A stretch of DNA of 10,238 bases from Oscillospiraceae bacterium (GTDB taxonomy: Bacteria > Bacillota > Clostridia > Oscillospirales > Oscillospiraceae): positions 1-10,238 of the forward strand of contig JAJQHT010000056.1 of the NCBI GenBank assembly GCA_021199595.1. Reading direction: 5' to 3'. Positions 5,423-10,238 of the stretch are shown piece by piece. The number at the start of each line of letters is the position of its first letter. Position 1 is the stretch's first letter. Made by a program: the position numbers and the translations under genes. The notes below the pieces were generated by a model. The model did not search any database and was not told the origin of the DNA. It was given only the letters and a program-made list of their open reading frames with translations.

Positions 5423-6652
5423 TCAGATATTCACGCTCAGGCGCCCGGCTGCCTTCCAGACGGTAGTCAGCTCGTTCTGATACAGCTCCTCAAGTTCCTT
5501 CCAGCCATCCTTGGCTTCACCCAGCAGCTCGTCCTCATCCAGCTTCCTGCAAAGGTCAAGCCGCCGCTGGCAGTAGCTTTTGCGGAACACCAGCTCCTTT
5601 TGCGCGATCTGTTTCTGCTCAGTGATCTTCCTGTCCCGCGCCGGCTGTCCCTTCTTCCATTTTATCGAGGTGTGGATGTCGCAGACGGTGCTCCACAGGA
5701 AAAACACGCCGATAAGCGCCACCGGCAGCATGGACGCGTTAACAGGGGCGCTGACCCAGAAATTATCCAGCGCCCAGGCCACGCCATACAACACAGCCCC
5801 GCTGATAACGCCGCCCACAAGGCTTCCGGCCGCCGCCCACACAAACAAAACGACCACAATCAGTGGAACCAGCCCGAACCAGCTGCCAAGAAACTCGCTG
5901 CCCGAGGGCAGAAACCACAGGCTCACGCCCAGGCAGTAAAGGGAGAATAACAGCTCCACCATGGAATAGACCACGCCCGGCGAGCTTGCGTCGTTAATCT
6001 TGTCGATTTTTTCCGCCGCCTCTGCTGCCGCCTGGCAGGAGCGGCCATATTTTTCATACTTCAAAAGCGCCTGCGTCTCGCCATGATAGGCCGACTCCAG
6101 CAGCACGCAAATCATTCCCAAATCCGCGAGGTCGCTGCCCTCCTTTTCCTCTATGCCGCGCTCCATCTCATAGTCTATGGCGCTCTCGCCGATTTGAATG
6201 ACCTCATTCCAATCGTATTTCTTATCGCCAATCTTCTCCTCGCTCTCCGGCGCCAGCTGAACATAGGCAGACTTGGCGCTGGGCCGCTTGGGGAATATCT
6301 CCTTCGCGATGCGCTGGGCCTCCGCCTTGTCCGCCTGCGATTCACTGTAGAAAAGGTGATGCGCCAGCGCCTCCGCCGCTATCAGGTCTCCCGCGGCATA
6401 CCACCGCCGCAGCGCCTCCTCCGGCGCGAAGCGATAGAAAGAAGCCATCGTCTCCCGATCCTCCGGCGAAAGACGTTCGATTATCACGACAACAAACTGG
6501 TCTCTTTCCGGCCCCGGCGTTGCCATGAACTCTTCTATGCTGACCGATTTCCCCTGCGGGATATTCAGGCTGTTGTCCGCGCCGATGTCCGGAAAATCGT
6601 CCTTCACGCTGAAATTTTTGAAGCCTTCGTTAAAATTTTTCAGGTTATCCAC
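5423..6652 (-). CDS. Four-pass membrane protein with large cytoplasmic flanks, unrecognised family
   Basis: I do not recognise this 409-residue protein. Residues 1-225 are soluble, charged and mostly helical, with an Asn/Phe/Lys-rich start, a stretch FAPEEALRRWYAAGDLIAAE (75-94), and further helical hairpins resembling TPR-like packing. Residues about 228-324 hold four hydrophobic segments (228-248, 259-275, 278-295, 308-324). Residues 325-409 form a basic then mixed-charge helical tail with coiled-coil character. There is no signal peptide, so both flanks are probably cytoplasmic. The start is the GTG at 6652, preceded by GGGGGG (6661-6666) at 8 nt; a nearby ATG upstream runs straight into a stop. 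A weak promoter (6701-6729) and the shared terminator at 5373-5411 make it a single-gene unit. Codon use matches the neighbours. Real gene with high confidence; no function can be given. Confidence 0.82.
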   Translation of the reverse strand: MDNLKNFNEGFKNFSVKDDFPDIGADNSLNIPQGKSVSIEEFMATPGPERDQFVVVIIERLSPEDRETMASFYRFAPEEALRRWYAAGDLIAAEALAHHLFYSESQADKAEAQRIAKEIFPKRPSAKSAYVQLAPESEEKIGDKKYDWNEVIQIGESAIDYEMERGIEEKEGSDLADLGMICVLLESAYHGETQALLKYEKYGRSCQAAAEAAEKIDKINDASSPGVVYSMVELLFSLYCLGVSLWFLPSGSEFLGSWFGLVPLIVVVLFVWAAAGSLVGGVISGAVLYGVAWALDNFWVSAPVNASMLPVALIGVFFLWSTVCDIHTSIKWKKGQPARDRKITEQKQIAQKELVFRKSYCQRRLDLCRKLDEDELLGEAKDGWKELEELYQNELTTVWKAAGRLSVNI

Positions 6653-6700
6653 CCATATCGCCCCCCTATTACACTTCTTTGTTATTGTTTATACAACGCT

Positions 6701-6729
6701 ATCATACCATTAACCCCACCGATGCGCAA
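6701..6729 (-). promoter_or_regulatory. Probable promoter of the 409-residue membrane protein gene
   Basis: On the - strand TATGAT (6706-6701) is a good -10. TTGCGC (6729-6724), 17 bases upstream, shares only the TTG core with the -35 consensus. The position, about 40 nt above the ribosome site, fits. Confidence 0.5.
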
Positions 6730-6756
6730 GCGCTTTTTCCCCCGCGAAAGGCACAG

Positions 6757-6794
6757 CCGCCGCCCGAACGCATATGCGCCCGGACGGCGGTTTT
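6757..6794 (+). terminator. Terminator-like hairpin on the + strand with no obvious gene in front
   Basis: Stem CCGCCG (6757-6762) pairs with CGGCGG (6785-6790). After a mismatch CCG (6764-6766) pairs with CGG (6781-6783), then CGC (6769-6771) with GCG (6776-6778) around ATAT, and TTTT follows at 6791-6794. On the - strand no T-run follows. The + strand upstream carries only the antisense of the 409-residue gene. Confidence 0.6.
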
Positions 6795-6887
6795 AATTCA
6801 AATACTCACCTGCGTCTCCACAGTGTTCACCCAGGTCTGACCGCCATTGGGACACGCCGCTGTCTTTCTTCTCTCATCCTAATATGG

Positions 6888-6893
6888 TAGAAT
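6888..6893 (+). promoter_or_regulatory. Possible -10 box of the small membrane protein gene
   Basis: TAGAAT lies about 50 bases above the chosen ATG in an AT-rich patch. No convincing -35 is seen at 17 bases. The rest of the noncoding stretch 6653-6940 holds only the promoter and hairpin listed for the other genes. Confidence 0.35.
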
Positions 6894-6940
6894 GATTATC
6901 GTATGGGAGTACAAATCGGAATTTGATGGCGGTATTCGGT

Positions 6941-7165
6941 ATGAAGAAATTAAACACTCTTTTGAATGCGATTATTGGTGCTTTTATGGGTGTGTTTATT
7001 GGACACGGAATTTATGTTATTTGGGACTTTAAAACTCATCCCGAATTGTATGCCATGCAATCTGCACCGTGGTACACAAGTATTTTGATGTATGGCATAG
7101 CAACACTATTTGTTGTTTCACTTTCACTTATAATCAAGGTTATTATCAGAGAGAAAAACAAATAA
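6941..7165 (+). CDS. Small two-pass membrane protein, AT-rich gene, function unknown
   Basis: This 74-residue protein has two hydrophobic helices (about 8-28 and 46-68) joined by a polar loop, WDFKTHPELYAMQSAPWYTS (28-47), and a basic C-terminus, so it should span the membrane twice. Proteins of this look occur in many Firmicutes, but I know no function. The ATG at 6941 is favoured by GGCGG (6928-6932) at 8 nt; an ATG at 6926 and a TTG at 6923 would add up to six residues. Base and codon use differ sharply from all neighbours: the codons are dominated by ATT, TTT, GAA and TAT in an otherwise GC-rich window. That suggests recent acquisition from a low-GC relative. It is flanked by a + strand hairpin upstream (6757-6794) and a bidirectional terminator downstream (7202-7236). 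Confidence 0.8.
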   Translation: MKKLNTLLNAIIGAFMGVFIGHGIYVIWDFKTHPELYAMQSAPWYTSILMYGIATLFVVSLSLIIKVIIREKNK

Positions 7166-7195
7166 CTTCCAGTTTATCGAGTACTTATGCAGGGT

Positions 7196-7244
7196 AAAAA
7201 CGCCGCTTTTGTCCTTCAAACTCGGGCAAAAGCGGCTGTCTTTC
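7196..7244 (-). terminator. Bidirectional terminator between the small membrane gene and the secreted esterase gene
   Basis: A perfect 10-bp stem pairs 7202-7211 with 7227-7236. On the - strand it is followed by GTTTTTA (7201-7195), ending the esterase transcript about 70 bases past its stop. On the + strand it is followed by TGTCTTTC, weaker but usable by the small membrane gene. Confidence 0.82.
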
Positions 7245-7307
7245 AATGGTTTGTTTTTAGCTATCTAACAAATCCTTCATATTCTGCCAATCTCCGCGCT
7301 CGTCCCA

Positions 7308-10085
7308 TCAGGACGCTTCGCCGGAGGCAGAGGCCTCGCCGGAGGCGGAGGATGTGGAGCCTTCCAGCTCGGAGGTGATGGGGTATTCTATCTCTATGCC
7401 GTCCTCCAGCATGGCCATGGCGTCAATATAGCTGGTCTTGGAGGTGTCCAGCGGGTCAGTGGCGACATGGACGTTATCCCAGCTCCAGTACAGGGCCACG
7501 TTCACGCCCTGCATTGTCCAGGCTATCGCGTCGTTCTGGGTGGTCATGAGGGAGACGTCCTTGTCCTGGGTGCCGTGGACGAGGCGCACCCATGCGGGCT
7601 GCTCGGTCTCGTCGTCCAGGATATAGCGCAGGGGGTTATACAGCTCCACGATGGTGGCGTCCGTATAGGCATAATACTCGTCCCCGTTTTCGATGATGGC
7701 GACATCCTCCTCGAAGGCGGCCAGCATATCCTCATAGGTCTCATACATACCGTAGGTATCGTCCGGGCTGTAGAGGGCGGAAAGCTCCTCCGCGTTCTCC
7801 TGGAGCACCTCCAGCAGATAGCTGTCCCAGTGGCGGTAATCCTGGGTCTCGTTGCCGAACTCAAGGTTTTCCGCGTTGTAGTCGCCGTTTTCATCCAGGA
7901 AGCCGATGCGGTCAAAGGCGGTGACGCCCTTGGAACGGCTGCGGTAGCTCAAAAAGCCCTCGGCGGTCATTTCCACCGTCCAGCCCTCTTCCTCGCTGCC
8001 GGAGAGGGTCATGCCGAACTCGGACAGGTCATAGCCCTTGAGCTGGAGGCCGTCGATGGATTCGGTGTAGCTGTAGTGGCCGTAGAAATACGCCTCGGCC
8101 TGGCTCTCGCCGTTTTCGTTCTCCCAGGTGACGCTGAGGGTCACGCTGTCGATGTGGTCAAGGAACCACTCCAAATCGGAGGTGGCCTGCTGCACCATGA
8201 AGTCCACATAGGTGCCGCTGACGCCGTCCTCGTTAATGGTCATGGCCTCGGCCTCGCCGTCCCCATCCAGGTCATACACAAGGCCCAGGTTGTTCACATA
8301 TTCTACATACGCCTCGGCCACATAGCCGCTGAGCGTGCGGATGAACTCGTCCGCGTCCAGATAATCCAGCGCGGTCAGGGAGAGGAGGGATTCCCACTCA
8401 TAGGCAAGGTCGGCCTCCTCCAGATTCGTGATGGGGGAATACGGGCAGGCGCCCCAGATGGCGTCGGAGACGGTGCTGTAATAGCTGTCCGAATCCCCGT
8501 CATAATAAGCGCCCAGCGCGCCGGATTCCTCCAGATAGGGGTAGAAGTCGGGGTGGTTGCCGGTCGCGGCCAGCATCAGGCTGTGTGCGCCGCCGCCGGA
8601 GCCGCCGGTGGACACAATGCGGTCAGCATCGCCGCAGATGTTGCCAAGCTCGATGTTATACTTGAGCCAGCGGACGACCGCCTTCTGGTCAACCAGGCAG
8701 TAGGGGGAGTCGCCGGTGTAATAAGAGTTGCCCTCGGCGTCGGTCGCGACGTTATTTTTGCCGCGGTTGCCGCAGGCGACGTTTATGTAGCCATAGCTCG
8801 CGTAGGTGCCGCCGGCCCCGCTGGTGGTGCTGGCAGAGTAGCCCGCCGCGCCGGTATTGATGATGATGGGCGCGGTAGCGGCGGTATAGACGGCCCCGTT
8901 GGGGCTTACGACCTCCGCATCCCAGTCGATGATGAGGTTGCCGTCCTCGTCCACGCCCTCGACATAGGCGGCGGGGATGGCGATGGACAGGCCCTGATAG
9001 CTCTCAAGCTCAGGGTTCGCCACGGCGGTGACATAGCTGATGGTGTATACGGTGCTGCTGGCCGTCCAGGTGTACTCCCCGCCCGCAATGGCGTTTTCAA
9101 GGTTCAGGACGGTTTCCACCTCCTCGGCGGAATACTGCACCTCATATTTGCAGACCCGCTCCAGCCAGGTCAGCAGAGCGCTCGAACTCTCCTGGCCCCA
9201 GGAGACGGCGCAGTTCACGGTGGCTCCGGCGTCCTTCTGGGTCGCGCCAAGGGCCAGCGCGGCGCGGGCGGCGGCGGTGTCCGTCTGGGCGGCACGGATG
9301 TAGAAATACGCCGCGTTCTCCCCGGCGTCGGGGTCGATGACGGTCTCCCCTGCCGCGCCGTCCACCGTAAGGGCTACGCCCTCGGTGCTGACGGCCAGGG
9401 TCTCATAGTCCACCGCGAAGTCCTGGGCGTTCTCCTCGCAATAGGCCTGCGCGCTCTCGGCGTCGATGGTATAGACGATGTTCGGTCCGTCCACACGGCT
9501 GGACTGGTAGTTATCCAGCAGATAGCTCTCCAGCGCCGCGCCATAGGCGGCCACAAGCTCCTCCTCGGATACAGACCCGGCCACGGCGGGGTCATACATC
9601 ACGGCGGCGTAAATCCCGCTCCCGCTCACGGCAAGCTCGGCAATCTGGGCCGCGGTTTCGCCGGTGCCGATGGCGACGATAAGGGCCGAATCGCCGGGCA
9701 GGGCCTCATCGTTCGCCAGAAGCCAGGCGACGGTGTCCGCGAGCGTATCCGCGTCGGCATGGGCCACGACATAGCCCTCCGCGAGGGCCGCCTGGTCGGA
9801 AAGCTCCTCCCCGGTGACGAGCAGGATGGGCGCGGTGGCGGCGTAATAGCCGTTCACCACGGCGCTCGTGGCCGCGCCGGTCTCATCGAGATAGGCCGCG
9901 GGGACGAGGATGTCCGCCTCCTCCAGCGTCCAGGCGCCGGTGGCCTCGTCCGCCGTCCAGGCCAGGGTCTCCCCCGCGCCGGACGTCTCCCCGGAAGCTG
10001 GCTCCTCCGAGGACGCGAAGGTCAGGCCGGTGCACAGCCCCGCCGTCAGACACAGGCAGAGCAGAATGGATATAAGTCTCTTCAT
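7308..10085 (-). CDS. Secreted tannase-like (subtype B) esterase with a degenerate N-terminal hydrolase-like repeat
   Basis: This 925-residue exported protein starts with a signal peptide (basic KR, hydrophobic 4-22, likely cleavage after A24). The C-terminal part, about 365-895, resembles Clostridial subtype B tannase-type alpha/beta hydrolases, which cleave galloyl or related plant phenolic esters. The elbow is STGGSGGGAHS with nucleophile S496. Other family blocks are YGYINVACGNRG (431-442), SPYCLVDQKAVVRWLKYN (460-477), PYSPITNLEEADLAYEWE (548-565), the acid D841 (or D843) in HGTQDKD, and H873 in WDNVHV. A calcium-loop-like DLDGDGEAE lies at 605-613. Residues 58-165 echo the start of this domain but lack a serine elbow (GTGET, 140-144). 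The tail is Ser/Gly/Glu/Ala-rich with no sortase or surface-layer motif. The start follows AGGAGG (10094-10099) at 8 nt, which rules out the longer form from 10133. Direct repeats upstream suggest regulation. Substrate not proven. Confidence 0.85.
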   Translation of the reverse strand: MKRLISILLCLCLTAGLCTGLTFASSEEPASGETSGAGETLAWTADEATGAWTLEEADILVPAAYLDETGAATSAVVNGYYAATAPILLVTGEELSDQAALAEGYVVAHADADTLADTVAWLLANDEALPGDSALIVAIGTGETAAQIAELAVSGSGIYAAVMYDPAVAGSVSEEELVAAYGAALESYLLDNYQSSRVDGPNIVYTIDAESAQAYCEENAQDFAVDYETLAVSTEGVALTVDGAAGETVIDPDAGENAAYFYIRAAQTDTAAARAALALGATQKDAGATVNCAVSWGQESSSALLTWLERVCKYEVQYSAEEVETVLNLENAIAGGEYTWTASSTVYTISYVTAVANPELESYQGLSIAIPAAYVEGVDEDGNLIIDWDAEVVSPNGAVYTAATAPIIINTGAAGYSASTTSGAGGTYASYGYINVACGNRGKNNVATDAEGNSYYTGDSPYCLVDQKAVVRWLKYNIELGNICGDADRIVSTGGSGGGAHSLMLAATGNHPDFYPYLEESGALGAYYDGDSDSYYSTVSDAIWGACPYSPITNLEEADLAYEWESLLSLTALDYLDADEFIRTLSGYVAEAYVEYVNNLGLVYDLDGDGEAEAMTINEDGVSGTYVDFMVQQATSDLEWFLDHIDSVTLSVTWENENGESQAEAYFYGHYSYTESIDGLQLKGYDLSEFGMTLSGSEEEGWTVEMTAEGFLSYRSRSKGVTAFDRIGFLDENGDYNAENLEFGNETQDYRHWDSYLLEVLQENAEELSALYSPDDTYGMYETYEDMLAAFEEDVAIIENGDEYYAYTDATIVELYNPLRYILDDETEQPAWVRLVHGTQDKDVSLMTTQNDAIAWTMQGVNVALYWSWDNVHVATDPLDTSKTSYIDAMAMLEDGIEIEYPITSELEGSTSSASGEASASGEAS
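7315..7350 (-). repeat. Two tandem 18-bp units encoding the Ser-Gly-Glu-Ala-Ser tail of the esterase
   Basis: Two adjacent near-identical 18-base units encode SASGEA-type repeats at the extreme C-terminus (residues about 912-925). A related Ser/Gly/Glu stretch (26-38) follows the signal peptide. Low-complexity linker or tail; likely prone to slippage. Confidence 0.6.
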
Positions 10086-10107
10086 GGGTCGTTCCTCCTG
10101 TAAATTT

Positions 10108-10120
10108 TGCGCTTTGCGCA
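10108..10120 (-). promoter_or_regulatory. Small inverted repeat in the esterase leader
   Basis: TGCGC-TTT-GCGCA is a perfect dyad with 5-base arms, placed between the putative -10 and the ribosome site. It could be an operator or a small leader hairpin; its short length makes chance plausible. Confidence 0.3.
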
Positions 10121-10131
10121 TATTTGTTACC

Positions 10132-10161
10132 AATATAACTTATATCACTTTGCTGCCCCAA
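10132..10161 (-). promoter_or_regulatory. Probable promoter of the secreted esterase gene
   Basis: On the - strand TATATT (10137-10132) is a near-consensus -10 and TTGGGG (10161-10156) a weak -35 at 18 bases. An alternative TATAAG lies a few bases upstream. A weak -35 suits a gene that needs an activator. Confidence 0.45.
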
Positions 10162-10180
10162 AGAAAACCCTTCCGGCCTG

Positions 10181-10210
10181 AACAACACAATTTTGGCGCA
10201 AACAACACAA
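10181..10210 (-). promoter_or_regulatory. Direct repeat pair, possible activator site upstream of the esterase promoter
   Basis: AACAACACAA occurs identically at 10181-10190 and 10201-10210 (TTGTGTTGTT on the esterase strand). The period is exactly 20 bases, about two helical turns. The pair sits about 20 to 50 bases upstream of the weak -35, the usual place for an activator. No known regulator site is recognised. Confidence 0.5.
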
Positions 10211-10238
10211 AAAATCCCTCCGCGCAGCCGCGCAGAGG
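10209..10238 (-). terminator. Rho-independent terminator of a gene lying beyond the right edge
   Basis: A 9-bp stem pairs 10217-10225 with 10230-10238 around an AGCC loop, with one G-T wobble on the transcript. It is followed on the - strand by GATTTTTT (10216-10209). It ends a - strand transcript arriving from outside and separates it from the esterase promoter. Confidence 0.8.

Noticed and set aside
6083..6796. A 237-codon + strand frame opposite the 409-residue gene
   Set aside because: It runs through the promoter and hairpin region and is Arg/Leu-rich noise with no ribosome site.
7467..10103. An 878-codon open frame on the + strand opposite the esterase gene
   Set aside because: It is the antisense shadow of a GC-rich gene. 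Its translation is Gly/Val/Ala/His-rich without motifs, while the other strand has a signal peptide, an intact catalytic site, a ribosome site and a terminator.
10086..10133. Longer N-terminus for the secreted esterase
   Set aside because: It would bury the signal peptide and would place the strong AGGAGG inside the gene; the ATG at 10085 fits both.
1..10238. CRISPR array, insertion sequence, prophage or toxin-antitoxin pair
   Set aside because: Looked for on both strands. The only repeats are coding repeats, one promoter-proximal pair and terminator stems, and no transposase, integrase, phage or toxin-like gene is present.

Overview
The window reads as ordinary chromosome from a high-GC, spore-forming member of the Clostridia, most likely a gut Oscillospiraceae/Ruminococcaceae-type bacterium. 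This is inferred from strong AGGAGG-type ribosome sites, sigma-A-like promoters, a SpoVAC forespore protein, a QueT transporter with a structured leader, and a secreted tannase-like esterase. No database search was possible, so the taxonomy is an inference.

Layout, left to right. Positions 2-751 hold the C-terminal half of a D-serine dehydratase (+). A zinc alcohol/butanediol-type dehydrogenase (-, 862-1944) has its own near-consensus promoter, and one bidirectional terminator lies between these two genes. Next is a small repeat-bearing lipoprotein (-, 2142-2522), divergent from a DUF1273/SLOG-family gene (+, 2684-3184) that appears to be transcribed without a leader. A membrane-anchored alpha/beta hydrolase (+, 3217-4188) follows, overlapping by 8 bases the 3' end of a stand-alone spoVAC (-, 4181-4621). 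A + strand terminator lies beyond spoVAC and directly abuts the promoter of queT (+, 4839-5369). The queT leader folds into a candidate preQ1 riboswitch that can sequester the Shine-Dalgarno sequence. Then come an unrecognised 409-residue membrane protein (-, 5423-6652), an AT-rich small membrane protein that looks acquired (+, 6941-7165), and a 925-residue secreted esterase (-, 7308-10085). That esterase carries an active C-terminal tannase-type domain and what looks like a degenerate N-terminal copy. A terminator for an off-window gene closes the window.

The genes are mostly single-gene transcription units separated by hairpin terminators, several usable from both strands; only the SLOG and hydrolase genes look co-transcribed. 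I see no mobile element, CRISPR array, tRNA or rRNA, and no obvious multi-gene new system. The most interesting signals are the queT leader, the two-domain esterase with direct repeats upstream, the repeat lipoprotein with a sporulation-type promoter, the leaderless SLOG gene, and the antisense arrangement over the orphan spoVAC.
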